A DNA stretch of 64,000 nt from Bacteroidota bacterium (GTDB lineage: Bacteria; Bacteroidota; Bacteroidia; Flavobacteriales; Flavobacteriaceae): NCBI GenBank assembly GCA_027620655.1, contig JAQCDS010000003.1:177001-241000 (forward strand), read 5' to 3'. Positions within the stretch are counted from its first letter, which is position 1. Each line of letters opens with the position of its first letter. The notes under the pieces are model-generated. The model ran no database searches. It saw only the letters and a list, made by a program, of their open reading frames with translations, and was not told the DNA's origin. Shown piece after piece: positions 8,571 to 17,917 of this stretch. Made by a program: the position numbers and the translations under genes.

Positions 8571-9925
8571 TAAACATGCGTTTTATATTGTTATTTTTTT
8601 TCGGTTTTTTTATGGGCCTAAATAGTACCGCTCAAATTGAAAATGACAGCCTTCTCAAGTCCATAACACCACCTTTAGAAATACAGTTTCAAAATTATTT
8701 TTACGAAGGTCTGAAACAAAAAGGGATAGACAATTACAACAAAGCCATTGACGCCTTTATAAAATGTGCCGAATTGTTCCCAGAGCGTGCTGTTATTTTT
8801 TATGAATTAGGAGATCTTTATTTTAAAACAAAGTCCTACCAACGCTCTGAAAGCAATTTAAAAAGAGCTATTGATTTAGAGGCCAATAATTTTTGGTTTA
8901 AAGAAAAATTATATCATCTCTATGTACATCAAAACAATTATAATAAAGCCATAGAAACAGTAAAATCACTGTTATACAAAGACAAGGATTATGAAGAAGA
9001 TTTAGTTAATTTATATGCTAGCGCAGGCCAATATGACGAAGCGATTGCACAAATAGAAATTTTGGACAAACGCTATGGATATCAAGAGAAACGCGATCAA
9101 ACACGAATAGAAATATACAAACGAACACAAAACCAAAAAGGGCATATCAAGTTCTTAAAAAATCGTTTGAAGGAATCACCCGAAAATGAACAAAATTTTC
9201 TCAATCTTATTTTTACATTAAGCCAATACAACTTAAAAGTAGATGCATTTTCTACGGCTAAGTCATTTCTAAAAAATCATCCAAAATCTCATATTGCACA
9301 CGTGGCCTTATATAAATTTTATATGGATGCCGAAGACTATAACAATGCGATTTCTTCAATGAAAATAGTTACATCAAGTAATGTTTTAGAGCCCTACTTG
9401 AAAGTAAAAGTGCTGAGTGATTTTATGCGTTTTGTTCAAAAAAATCCAGAGTACAAAGAAATATTATTAGAAGTTCAGCCAGCAGAATCTTTAGACACCT
9501 CTAGCCGTTCAAATTTGGAATGGGGTCAATATTTTTTAGAACAAAACAAGTTAGATAAAGCGTTAGAGTTCTACGAAAAAGTATTAGAGGAAACCCCAGA
9601 AAACTTAGCAGTAATTAAAACAGTTGCAAAACTTTATTTGAAGACAAAACAATACAATAAGGCTGTTGATTTTACCACAGATCAATTAGAGTTGTTTCCT
9701 ACTCAATTGGAGTTATATTTAGTTTATGGCACCTCTCAAATGGCTTTAAAACAATGGAATCAGGCTTTAGAGATGCTCGAAATAGGGCTAGATTATATTT
9801 TTGAAGACAATGAGGTTGCAGTGCAGTATTACAATTTAATAGCTGAACTTTACAAAAATCAAAACAATATTAAAAAATCAAAGGCGTTTAGTGATAAAGC
9901 CAAATCAATGCAACTGAAATTATGA
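8567..9925 (+). CDS. Secreted tetratricopeptide-repeat protein
   Basis: 452 residues with a signal peptide ([20 protein letters not shown] from the second Met) and at least eight TPR-like helix pairs, for example [19 protein letters not shown] and [23 protein letters not shown] arrays bind partner proteins; no catalytic domain is visible. The start overlaps dut by four bases and the end overlaps the DUF4292 gene by four bases, so it belongs to one translational unit with them and with the EnvC-like factor. A periplasmic or outer-membrane assembly scaffold is the most reasonable guess. Confidence 0.85.
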   Translation: MINMRFILLFFFGFFMGLNSTAQIENDSLLKSITPPLEIQFQNYFYEGLKQKGIDNYNKAIDAFIKCAELFPERAVIFYELGDLYFKTKSYQRSESNLKRAIDLEANNFWFKEKLYHLYVHQNNYNKAIETVKSLLYKDKDYEEDLVNLYASAGQYDEAIAQIEILDKRYGYQEKRDQTRIEIYKRTQNQKGHIKFLKNRLKESPENEQNFLNLIFTLSQYNLKVDAFSTAKSFLKNHPKSHIAHVALYKFYMDAEDYNNAISSMKIVTSSNVLEPYLKVKVLSDFMRFVQKNPEYKEILLEVQPAESLDTSSRSNLEWGQYFLEQNKLDKALEFYEKVLEETPENLAVIKTVAKLYLKTKQYNKAVDFTTDQLELFPTQLELYLVYGTSQMALKQWNQALEMLEIGLDYIFEDNEVAVQYYNLIAELYKNQNNIKKSKAFSDKAKSMQLKL

Positions 9926-10683
9926 GAAATTTTTTATTCTATCTAACAATTTGTTTCATTTTTAGCTGCAAAAGTACTGAAACCTTAACGTCTTCATCAT
10001 CGCTCAATCCAAAGCTTAAAGCAAAACAAATTATAAAAGCTCATAACAAGAAAAAGTCCGATTTTATAACCTTACAATCGCGACTAAAAATTGAACTTAT
10101 TGAGGGTGATAAGTCACAAATTCACACTGTTACTTTGCGTATGGAACGCAATCGAACAATTTGGATTAATGCGTTTTTAAATATGGTTCGACTAAAAATC
10201 ACTCCCGAAAAAGTACAAATGTATAATAAGCTAGATCGTACCTATTTTGAAGGAGACTTTACACTTATTAAAGACTTTTTGGGTGTGGAACTTAATTTTA
10301 CGCATATCGAAAATTTACTTTTAGGACATACGATATTTACCTACAATGCATCGGATTTAAAAAAGGAACCTCATCCAAAATCTTATGCGCTTTCACTAAA
10401 ACAGAAAAATGCTTTATTTGAGGTCTTATATCTAATTAATCCAGGATATTTTAAGTTGGACGAACAGATGATCAGTCAACCAAATCAAAACAGAAAATTG
10501 AATGTATACTACCATACATTTCAAGACATTGAAGAAGATATATTTCCCGAGCAAATGACCATTAAAGTTGTTGAAAATCAAAAGGAAACTACCTTGAAAA
10601 TGAATTTAAAATCCGTAAGTTTGAATCAGCCATTACGGTTTCCATTTAAAATACCGACAGGATACAAACCGATTGAACTCTAA
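9922..10683 (+). CDS. DUF4292 lipoprotein, LolA/LolB-like fold suspected
   Basis: 253 residues; signal peptide with lipobox IFSC (Cys16). The family, DUF4292, is conserved through Bacteroidota. The body has the pattern of a LolA/LolB-type half-barrel: an early segment ITLQSRLKIELIEGD, then HTVTLRMERNRTIWINA, and a later KLDRTYFEGDFTLIKDF. LolB inserts lipoproteins into the outer membrane and Bacteroidota lack an obvious canonical one, so DUF4292 is an attractive candidate. That fold and role are inference from pattern, not proven here. The gene overlaps both neighbours (ATGA upstream, one base downstream). Confidence 0.8.
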   Translation: MRNFLFYLTICFIFSCKSTETLTSSSSLNPKLKAKQIIKAHNKKKSDFITLQSRLKIELIEGDKSQIHTVTLRMERNRTIWINAFLNMVRLKITPEKVQMYNKLDRTYFEGDFTLIKDFLGVELNFTHIENLLLGHTIFTYNASDLKKEPHPKSYALSLKQKNALFEVLYLINPGYFKLDEQMISQPNQNRKLNVYYHTFQDIEEDIFPEQMTIKVVENQKETTLKMNLKSVSLNQPLRFPFKIPTGYKPIEL

Positions 10684-11912
10684 TGCCATATAAAACTCAA
10701 TATCTTGCCTTTATTTTCTTTACACTATTGGTGTTTAGCCATTTTGGGGGTTACGCACAAAGCAAAAGGCAATTGCAGCTGGAAGAACGTCGCCGAGAGT
10801 TACAACAGGAAATTAGACAAATTACAAATTTGTTGTTTGCTGGAAAGCAAGAAAAAAAATCGGTGGTGAGTATTGTAGAAGATTTGAATTATAAAATTAG
10901 TGTTCGAAAAAATTTAATTCGTATTACAAATCAGCAAGCCAATTTATTGACTAGAGAAATCAATGCAAACCAAAATGAAATTTCTAAACGTCGTGATAAA
11001 TTAAAAATTTTAAAAGATGATTATGCCAGTATGATTGTAAAATCTTACAAAAATAGAGCAAACCAAAACAAGCTTATGTTTTTGTTATCATCTTCTAATT
11101 TCCAACAAGCCTACAGACGCTTACAGTATATTAAACAGTATGCGGATTATCAAAAACAACAAGCAGAAGTCATAAAAGCAGAAACAGAGCAACTGCAACT
11201 ATTGAATAAGGATTTACTGCGTCAAAAGAAGGAAAAACAAACTCTTGTAGCAGAAAACAAATCTGCGAAAGCGGTTTTGGACAAAGAGCTTCAAGACCAA
11301 CAATCGCTTATAAAATCAATACAGAAAAATTTATCTCAATTTTCGGCACAAATAAAAGCTAAACAAAAAGAGTCGGATAAGTTAGATCGAGAAATCCAAA
11401 AGTTAATTCGAGAAGCTATTGCAGCCTCTAATAAAAAAGCAGGGAAGTCTGTAAAATCGGCTACTTTTTCTTTAACTCCAGAACAAAAAATTCTTGCAGC
11501 AAACTTTACATCCAACAAAGGGAAATTACCTTGGCCAGTGGCGAGTGGTGTAGTAAAATTACGTTTTGGAACCAATCCATCGCCAATTGACCCTACTATT
11601 AAAATTAAGAGTAATGGCGTGCGAATTGCAACCAATAAAGGCGAACAAGTCCGTGCTGTTTTTGAGGGAACCGTGCAAGGAATTATGACTCCAAAAAATG
11701 GGAATAATACTATTATGGTGCGTCATGGCAACTACATTACGGTGTACAAAAATCTTTCTAAATTTTATGTAAGTAAAGGCGATAAAGTCAGCACAAAACA
11801 AGTGATTGGAGAGGTAATTACAAGCAAGTCCACAGGGGAATCTATTTTAAGTTTTGGAATTTATAAAGACAGTTCAATTCAGAATCCCTCGCACTGGATT
11901 TATAAACTCTAG
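10683..11912 (+). CDS. EnvC-like murein hydrolase activator (degenerate LytM/M23 domain)
   Basis: 409 residues: signal peptide (to about residue 25, GGYAQ), a long coiled coil (about 28-245) and a C-terminal LytM/M23 fold (about 280-405). The Zn ligands of active M23 peptidases are missing: the usual H-x-G-x-D region reads SNGVRIATN and the usual H-L-H-F region reads ILSFGIY. This matches EnvC/NlpD-type factors, which lack catalysis and switch on amidases during cell separation. The partner amidase is not in the window. The start overlaps the DUF4292 stop by one base; the gene ends four bases from the converging thioesterase gene. Confidence 0.88.
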   Translation: MPYKTQYLAFIFFTLLVFSHFGGYAQSKRQLQLEERRRELQQEIRQITNLLFAGKQEKKSVVSIVEDLNYKISVRKNLIRITNQQANLLTREINANQNEISKRRDKLKILKDDYASMIVKSYKNRANQNKLMFLLSSSNFQQAYRRLQYIKQYADYQKQQAEVIKAETEQLQLLNKDLLRQKKEKQTLVAENKSAKAVLDKELQDQQSLIKSIQKNLSQFSAQIKAKQKESDKLDREIQKLIREAIAASNKKAGKSVKSATFSLTPEQKILAANFTSNKGKLPWPVASGVVKLRFGTNPSPIDPTIKIKSNGVRIATNKGEQVRAVFEGTVQGIMTPKNGNNTIMVRHGNYITVYKNLSKFYVSKGDKVSTKQVIGEVITSKSTGESILSFGIYKDSSIQNPSHWIYKL

Positions 11913-11916
11913 AGGG

Positions 11917-12432
11917 TTATTTTTTCTTAAAAAGTGCTTTAAGCTCACTCGCATCTTCGGCATCCATTTTCCCAGCCAAAACTAAGCTCAATTGACGACG
12001 TCTTAGCGCCCCATCAAAGCGTTTTTTTTCCTGTTCGCTCTCAGGAATAAGTTCTGGAATTTGTACAGGTTTACCATTTTCATCGACTGCAACGAATGTA
12101 AAAATGGCTTCATTGGCTTTGATTGGAGTATTAAAATTATTATCGGTGTACCACACGTCCAAATACACTTCCATTGAACTTTTAAATGCTCGTGAGACTT
12201 TAGCTTCAATGGTGACAATACTTCCAAGAGGAATGGCATGATTGAACGCCACATGATTTACAGAGGCGGTAACAACAATGCGTTCGGAGTGGCGCTGAGC
12301 TGTAATGCTTGCTGCACGATCCATACGCGCCAAAAGCTCACCTCCAAAAAGGGTGTGAATGGCATTGGTTTCGCTGGGTAAAACTAAATCTGTAACAGTA
12401 GTTTTTGAATCCGAGGGGTGTTTTGTGTTCAT
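11917..12432 (-). CDS. Acyl-CoA thioesterase (hotdog fold)
   Basis: 171 residues with one hotdog domain: the helix HTLFGGELLARMDRAASITA, then VTASVNHVAFNHAIPLGSIV and VTIEAKVSRAFKSSMEVYLDVW. This is the YciA/BACH type of cytosolic acyl-CoA hydrolase, which releases CoA from long or medium acyl chains. The Asp in LLARMDRAA is the expected catalytic acid of this subgroup. A C-terminal extension of about 40 charged residues follows the domain. Substrate range cannot be read from sequence. Confidence 0.88.
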   Translation of the reverse strand: MNTKHPSDSKTTVTDLVLPSETNAIHTLFGGELLARMDRAASITAQRHSERIVVTASVNHVAFNHAIPLGSIVTIEAKVSRAFKSSMEVYLDVWYTDNNFNTPIKANEAIFTFVAVDENGKPVQIPELIPESEQEKKRFDGALRRRQLSLVLAGKMDAEDASELKALFKKK

Positions 12433-12465
12433 AAGACTTTAATCTATGACACAAATGTACGATTA

Positions 12466-12621
12466 TTAGTTTTTATTTTTCAGAAACACAAGGATTGAAA
12501 TAGAAATGCCTAATATGAGAACTCCTATACTTTTTAACAAAAAATCATTGAGATAAAAATAAACACATAAATAGATACTCGCTGAAAGTATTAGTACTGC
12601 CTTAATAATTTTAGGTTTCAT
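12466..12621 (-). CDS. Small two-helix membrane protein (51 residues), unknown
   Basis: I read this frame by hand on the minus strand. ATG at 12619-12621 gives MKPKIIKAVLILSASIYLCV..., with hydrophobic segments at about residues 7-23 and 28-47 and a basic end LKNKN before TAA at 12466-12468. Two membrane helices, lysines at both ends and an ATG start argue for a real gene, in the same direction as the thioesterase that starts 33 bases downstream. It is too short for common length cut-offs. I do not recognise the family; no function is proposed. Confidence 0.6.
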   Translation of the reverse strand: MKPKIIKAVLILSASIYLCVYFYLNDFLLKSIGVLILGISISILVFLKNKN

Positions 12622-12765
12622 CTTGTAGATTTAATGGGGAAAATCAACTGTAATAGTTTAAAAATAATTAAAAAATTAATCCTAAGCAAATAAAAGCCAT
12701 TATGCTATTTCTAATGCACTGATAAACATTAGATTAATTGATGTGTATAAAATGCTAAATAAATC

Positions 12766-13704
12766 TTATGGCAATGCCTTAATAAGTAGCCAAGCAGTAG
12801 CGTCTTGTGTGCGTTTAATATTGTAAAGCACACGCTGGGCTTCTTGTCGTGTTTGGTAGCTATCGTACACGACTTGATGTAACCCATAGCGATTTTGACC
12901 AATTTTTCGAGCCTTATAACCAAGGCGTTTTAGTTGACGTAGTTTACGATCGCAATTGGCTTCAATTCTAAAAGCACCCGCTACAATATGGAAGTTTCCA
13001 TATGACTTATTTACATCCAAAGTAATGGCTGGTAAAGGAGTATTTACCACAAAAGTAGCTTCTTGTATTTTGCTATCTAAAGCAATATTGGCTTTTTCTT
13101 GTGCCAAAATATTTTGCTGTTCGATATGTTGCATATATGCATTAGAGCCAAAAAGTCCACCAAGCCCAAGCATGATAACAGCAACAGCAGCGTATTTATA
13201 AACAGACTGTGTTTTTCGTTTTTTAGGGGATAAAGCAATGGGTGCTTTGCTCTCAATATCTTCAACTACTTTTAGGTGTTTAGCTCTAGAAATCTCTGGT
13301 GATACAAATTGTGTTAATCCAAAAGCTTCTGTCAAGTAATTTAGTTGGTTAGAAGGTTCAAAAAGGAGTTGCCCATCTTTTGTATTATGTAATTCACCAA
13401 TATTATGGAGTTCTATAGTTTCATTTTTTTCCAAACGCTGTTTAAGAGTTGCCACTTGTTTAGCAATTTTTGCTAATGCGTTTTCATAAGATATTTGTTC
13501 AATTTCTGAAATATGATTTGCTAAAACACCGTCATTGGTTTGCAATTGAGCATTGAATGATAATCGTTTTGAGGGGGGATAAAATGAATTTTTGCTTTCT
13601 TGAATTTTAGCAGGAATTTTATGCGCCAAAAACGCTCCAAATTCTGGCACCACTACACAGTCGTAGCGGTATAGAAGATTGCTTATGTATTGGCTTAATT
13701 GCAT
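12766..13704 (-). CDS. HU-CCDC81 and SPOR domain protein
   Basis: 312 residues. The N-terminus (YISNLLYRYDCVVVPEFGAF) matches the bacterial HU-CCDC81 domain; a second HU-like repeat covers about residues 60-130. One membrane helix lies near 170-188 (YAAVAVIMLGLGGLFG). The C-terminal 75 residues are a SPOR domain (SYGNFHIVAGAFRIEANCDRK). SPOR domains bind denuded peptidoglycan at division sites, so the protein is probably an inner-membrane protein with a cytoplasmic HU-like part and a periplasmic wall-binding part. A possible -7 box TACATTTG lies at 13709-13716, only four bases before the start codon. Confidence 0.88.
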   Translation of the reverse strand: MQLSQYISNLLYRYDCVVVPEFGAFLAHKIPAKIQESKNSFYPPSKRLSFNAQLQTNDGVLANHISEIEQISYENALAKIAKQVATLKQRLEKNETIELHNIGELHNTKDGQLLFEPSNQLNYLTEAFGLTQFVSPEISRAKHLKVVEDIESKAPIALSPKKRKTQSVYKYAAVAVIMLGLGGLFGSNAYMQHIEQQNILAQEKANIALDSKIQEATFVVNTPLPAITLDVNKSYGNFHIVAGAFRIEANCDRKLRQLKRLGYKARKIGQNRYGLHQVVYDSYQTRQEAQRVLYNIKRTQDATAWLLIKALP

Positions 13705-13800
13705 AAATCAAATGTATAAATTTTTTTTGAATTTCCATAGAAGCCAAAAGAAGAAGTTTATCTAACAGTTTTTATATATTTACATACAAATTTTTCCCAA

Positions 13801-14901
13801 ATGAATCCTACACAATTACATTATGCTTTGGCTTTGCAGGCCGTTCCAAATATTGGTGATATTACGGCTAAAAAACTTATTCAACATCGCGGAAGTCCAG
13901 AAGCAGTTTTTAAAGCATCAAAAAAAACACTACAGTCTATTGATGGAATTGGCACCGTAATTATCAATGCATTACAACATTCAAACACTTTAAAAATTGC
14001 AGAAAAAGAGCTTGAGTTTATACAAAAAAATGACATTCAAGCCTTTTATTTTGATGATGCAGATTATCCATATCGACTAAAACATTGTATTGATGGACCA
14101 ATCGTTTTATTCCAAAAAGGGGACGTTGAATGGGATACATCGCCAGTAATTAGTATAGTAGGAACTCGAAAACTTACATCTTATGGGAAAAAGCAGTGTG
14201 AGGAGTTAGTGGACTCACTTTCTGTATTTAATCCAATTATAGTTTCGGGTTTTGCCTATGGTGCAGATATTACAGCTCACAAAGCGGCATTAAATCTTAA
14301 TTTACAAACGGTTGGATGTATGGCACAAGGACTACAAAACACCTACCCGCCTTTGCATGAGAAATATCGCAGCTGCGTAGAAAAAAATGGAGGGTTTGTT
14401 ACAGATTTTTGGAGTACTGCTGTGTTTGATCCTTCAAATTTTTTGAAGCGAAATAGACTTATCGCTGGCCTAAGTGAAGCGACCATTGTTATTGAATCTG
14501 GCGCAAAAGGAGGAAGCTTAGTCACCGCCAATTTTGCTTTTGGGTATAATCGCGAAGTTTTTGCTATTCCAGGGCGTATTGGCGATTCGCAAAGCGTTGG
14601 CTGTAATACTTTAATCAAAACTAAAAGCGCCCATTTGTTATCTACTCCAGCAGATGTGCCATATATTCTTAATTGGAATTTAGAAACAAAACCCAAACCC
14701 ATACAAAAAGCACTATTTATAGACTTAGAATCAGATGAACAAATTGTATATGATTTTTTAAAAAAAGAAGGGAAAACACTCTTAGATTTAATTGCCTTGA
14801 ATTGTGAAATACCAACTTCAAAAGCGGCCTATTTACTTTTAAATTTAGAACTTAAAGGAGTGGTGCGTCCTTTGCCTGGAAAAGAATTCGAATTGATTTA
14901 G
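13801..14901 (+). CDS. dprA: DNA-processing protein DprA
   Basis: 366 residues: an N-terminal helix-hairpin-helix region (ALQAVPNIGDITAKKLIQH, about 10-60), the Rossmann-like DprA core (SIVGTRKLTSYGKKQ, VSGFAYGADITAHKAAL, VIESGAKGGSLVTANFA) and a C-terminal winged helix (about 305-366). DprA loads RecA on incoming single-stranded DNA during natural transformation. The last four bases overlap the converging trpS gene. recA lies three genes away, which may be coincidence. Confidence 0.96.
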   Translation: MNPTQLHYALALQAVPNIGDITAKKLIQHRGSPEAVFKASKKTLQSIDGIGTVIINALQHSNTLKIAEKELEFIQKNDIQAFYFDDADYPYRLKHCIDGPIVLFQKGDVEWDTSPVISIVGTRKLTSYGKKQCEELVDSLSVFNPIIVSGFAYGADITAHKAALNLNLQTVGCMAQGLQNTYPPLHEKYRSCVEKNGGFVTDFWSTAVFDPSNFLKRNRLIAGLSEATIVIESGAKGGSLVTANFAFGYNREVFAIPGRIGDSQSVGCNTLIKTKSAHLLSTPADVPYILNWNLETKPKPIQKALFIDLESDEQIVYDFLKKEGKTLLDLIALNCEIPTSKAAYLLLNLELKGVVRPLPGKEFELI

Positions 14902-15866
14902 TACCCTAACTTTTCACGAACACGATTCAAAACATCATTTGCAACTGCAGTTGCTTTTTTTGCGCCAACGGCTAACGCTTTTTCTACTTCTTTGGGCTGT
15001 GTCATATAGTAATTATAGCGATTGCGTTCTTCAGAAAAAGTCTTACAAATTAGATCAAATAACGCTTGTTTGGCGTGGCCATAACCATACCCTCCAGCTT
15101 TATAGTTTGATTTCATGATTTTCAACTCTTCTTCTGAAGCAAGTAGGGAATAAATTGCAAAACAGTTGCATGTTTTCCAATCTTTAGGGGCTTCTAATGG
15201 CGTGCTATCTGTTTGAATAGACATAATTTGTTTGCGCAAAGCTTTATCGTTTTGAAAAATATCAATAACATTATTTTTGCTTTTACTCATTTTTTGCCCA
15301 TCAGTTCCAGGGATAAGCTTAGTTTGTTCTTGAATTTTGGCCTCAGGTAAAACAAAGGTTTCTCCCATTTTGGCATGAAATCTAGAAGCAACATCTCTGG
15401 TCATTTCAATGTGTTGCAATTGGTCTTTCCCAACAGGAATGATATTAGCGTCATACAATAAAATATCAGCAGCCATAAGCATAGGATAGGTAAACAACCC
15501 TCCATTGACATCTTCTAATCGACTGGCTTTATCTTTAAAGCTATGGGCTAATTCTAATCTAGAAAATGGGAAAAAACAACTAAGGTACCACGCAAGCTCT
15601 GTTGCTTGAGGCACATCGCTTTGTTTGTAAAAAACAGTTTTTTTGATATCCAATCCAAACGCAAGCCATGTTGCTGCAGTGGATAATGTATTTTGACGCA
15701 GAATTTCGGCGTTTTTAATTTGTGTTAATGAATGTAAATCGGCAATAAATAAAAAAGAATCATTTTTACTATCATTACTCATTTTGATAGCAGGCAAGAT
15801 TGCTCCTAAAATATTTCCCAAATGTGGCGTTCCTGTACTTTGTACGCCTGTTAAAATTCTGGCCAT
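14898..15866 (-). CDS. trpS: Tryptophan--tRNA ligase
   Basis: 322 residues, class I aminoacyl-tRNA synthetase that charges tRNA-Trp. The HIGH-type motif appears as TPHLGN (residues 13-18) and the second motif as KMSKS (192-196). GQSG/VPVG-type binding regions follow the expected order (NIIPVGKDQLQHIEM). A full Bacteroidota promoter precedes it at 15894-15924. It converges on dprA with a four-base overlap. Confidence 0.97.
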   Translation of the reverse strand: MARILTGVQSTGTPHLGNILGAILPAIKMSNDSKNDSFLFIADLHSLTQIKNAEILRQNTLSTAATWLAFGLDIKKTVFYKQSDVPQATELAWYLSCFFPFSRLELAHSFKDKASRLEDVNGGLFTYPMLMAADILLYDANIIPVGKDQLQHIEMTRDVASRFHAKMGETFVLPEAKIQEQTKLIPGTDGQKMSKSKNNVIDIFQNDKALRKQIMSIQTDSTPLEAPKDWKTCNCFAIYSLLASEEELKIMKSNYKAGGYGYGHAKQALFDLICKTFSEERNRYNYYMTQPKEVEKALAVGAKKATAVANDVLNRVREKLGY

Positions 15867-15893
15867 GTGGCTTTTGTTTCTTTGATTTCTCTA

Positions 15894-15924
15894 CAAAGGT
15901 ACTTTTTTTGAGCAAAAGGCTCAA
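15894..15924 (-). promoter_or_regulatory. Bacteroidota-type promoter of trpS
   Basis: On the minus strand the sequence reads TTG (15924-15922), 20 bases, then TACCTTTG (15901-15894). This fits the phylum's TTG-N19..21-TAnnTTTG sigma consensus. The expected start of transcription is about 20 bases before the trpS ATG. Confidence 0.7.
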
Positions 15925-15947
15925 TATTTTTAGTAGTTTTGATGTTG

Positions 15948-16691
15948 ATGAAGCTGATACAATACCCACTTTGGATCTTCTATAGAATTTGGTTCTATGT
16001 TTTAGTAGGGATTACTATAATTATTTTATTTCCTTTATTGTTTGTTTCAATTTTAAAGTCCTCTTGGTATCCTTTCTTTTTCAAATTAGCGCGATTATGG
16101 GCAAAGTGTATTTTGATAGGAATGGGATTTTATTGGAGTATAAAATGGGCTCAAAAATTAGAAAAAGATCAGAGTTATATTTTTGTAGCGAACCATACTT
16201 CAATGACTGATATTATGTTGATGTTTGTCATTATAAAAGACCATCCATTTGTCTTTGTTGGGAAAAAAGAATTAGCACGAATTCCATTATTTGGTTTTTT
16301 CTACAAGCGCACCTGTATTTTGGTCGATCGCAGTAATGCCAAAAGTAGACAGGCTGTTTTCAGAAGTGCTCAAAAGCGCATAGAACGTGGGCTTAGTATT
16401 TGTATTTTTCCAGAAGGTGGAGTGCCAAAAGAATCTGTTACTTTAGATCGTTTTAAAATGGGAGCATTTCGTTTGGCTGTTGACCATAATTTACCATTGG
16501 TTCCAATTACTTTTTTTGATAACAAAAAACGATTGTCATATACTTTCTTTAGCGGAAGTCCAGGAAAAATGAGAGCCATTGGGCATTCATTTTTAAATCC
16601 TGATAATTATAAAAAAGATGCTGCAAAAAAAATGAGCAATGAGGTTTATAACCTATTGCTTAATTCTTTAGAAAGCAGTAAGACTAAATAA
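15948..16691 (+). CDS. plsC: 1-acyl-sn-glycerol-3-phosphate acyltransferase
   Basis: About 248 residues; converts lysophosphatidic acid to phosphatidic acid at the inner membrane. Two hydrophobic segments precede the acyltransferase core, which shows the catalytic NHTSMTD (HX4D) motif, the binding block RIPLFGFFYKRTCILVDR and FPEGG. I place the start at ATG 15948 (MKLIQYPLW); ATG 15942 and TTG 15939 are in frame and cannot be ruled out. It is divergent from trpS and converges on recA five bases from its end. Confidence 0.92.
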   Translation: MKLIQYPLWIFYRIWFYVLVGITIIILFPLLFVSILKSSWYPFFFKLARLWAKCILIGMGFYWSIKWAQKLEKDQSYIFVANHTSMTDIMLMFVIIKDHPFVFVGKKELARIPLFGFFYKRTCILVDRSNAKSRQAVFRSAQKRIERGLSICIFPEGGVPKESVTLDRFKMGAFRLAVDHNLPLVPITFFDNKKRLSYTFFSGSPGKMRAIGHSFLNPDNYKKDAAKKMSNEVYNLLLNSLESSKTK

Positions 16692-16696
16692 TCAAC

Positions 16697-17704
16697 TTAT
16701 TCAGCACTTCCTTTTATTGCAGCTTTGATTTTTTCTTCTAGCTCATCCATTAAATCTGGATTGTCATTAATCATTTGCTTCACAGCATCACGACCTTGAC
16801 CAAGTTTTGTGTCCTCATAACTAAACCAAGAACCACTTTTCTTTATGATATCAAATTCTACGGCAAGGTCCAATACTTCTCCAACTTTTGAAACACCTTC
16901 TCCGTACATGATATCAAATTCTGCAAGTTTGAATGGCGGTGCAACCTTATTTTTTACCACTTTTACTCGAGTTTTATTACCACGAACAGTTCCATCGCTA
17001 TCCTTAATTTGTGTAGAACGTCTTATGTCTAATCGTACAGAGGCATAAAATTTTAGTGCATTTCCACCAGTTGTGGTTTCAGGATTTCCAAACATTACTC
17101 CAATTTTTTCACGTAACTGATTAATGAAAATCATTGTACAATTTGTTTTACTAATAGACCCTGTAAGTTTTCTAAGGGCTTGAGACATTAACCGCGCATG
17201 AAGCCCCATTTTTGAGTCGCCCATTTCTCCTTCAATTTCACTTTTTGGGGTAAGTGCTGCAACAGAATCAATCACAATCATGTCAATAGCACCAGAACGC
17301 ACAAGGTTATCAGCAATTTCTAGAGCTTGTTCACCATTATCGGGCTGAGAGATGATGAGGTTGTCAATATCTACGCCTAGGTTTTGGGCATAAAAACGAT
17401 CAAAAGCATGTTCAGCATCAATAAACGCGGCAATTCCGCCAGCTTTTTGAGTTTCAGCAATGGCATGAAGTGTAAGGGTCGTTTTACCCGATGATTCTGG
17501 ACCATAAATTTCTATAACTCGACCTTTTGGATAACCCCCAACTCCTAAAGCAAGATCCAATCCAAGAGAGCCCGACGAGATGACTTCTACGTCAATAACT
17601 GGAGCATCACTCATTTTCATTACAGTGCCTTTACCATAGGCTTTATCTAATTTGTCAAGCGTTAATTTTAAGGCTTTAAGTTTTGCTTCTTTTTCGTTGC
17701 TCAT
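16697..17704 (-). CDS. recA: Recombinase RecA
   Basis: 335 residues, the strand-exchange ATPase of homologous recombination. Walker A is GPESSGKT (residues 68-75), Walker B is [10 protein letters not shown], and the DNA-binding loop region reads [35 protein letters not shown] in register with known RecA. The C-terminus is acidic as in the family ([10 protein letters not shown]). A 213-base gap separates it from the divergent trhO gene; I found no clear LexA-type palindrome there. Confidence 0.98.
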   Translation of the reverse strand: MSNEKEAKLKALKLTLDKLDKAYGKGTVMKMSDAPVIDVEVISSGSLGLDLALGVGGYPKGRVIEIYGPESSGKTTLTLHAIAETQKAGGIAAFIDAEHAFDRFYAQNLGVDIDNLIISQPDNGEQALEIADNLVRSGAIDMIVIDSVAALTPKSEIEGEMGDSKMGLHARLMSQALRKLTGSISKTNCTMIFINQLREKIGVMFGNPETTTGGNALKFYASVRLDIRRSTQIKDSDGTVRGNKTRVKVVKNKVAPPFKLAEFDIMYGEGVSKVGEVLDLAVEFDIIKKSGSWFSYEDTKLGQGRDAVKQMINDNPDLMDELEEKIKAAIKGSAE

Positions 17705-17917
17705 TTTATAAATTTTTTAGGATTGATTTAGCCCTGCTAAAATACTATTTCTTTCTAAAATCTGTAACAATTAAAACCGCTTTTTGTACAATTTTAACGT
17801 TCATCGAGCTATTTTTTTTAATAATTATCTACTTCAAATAAGTTATGGGATGATTCTAAACAATAAAAAACATTACATTTGTAGATCAAATATTCATTAA
17901 CTTAACACGAGTATAGC

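Noticed and set aside
14343..14702. 119-residue minus-strand frame inside dprA
   Set aside because: It lies wholly antisense to a conserved gene and has no family features.
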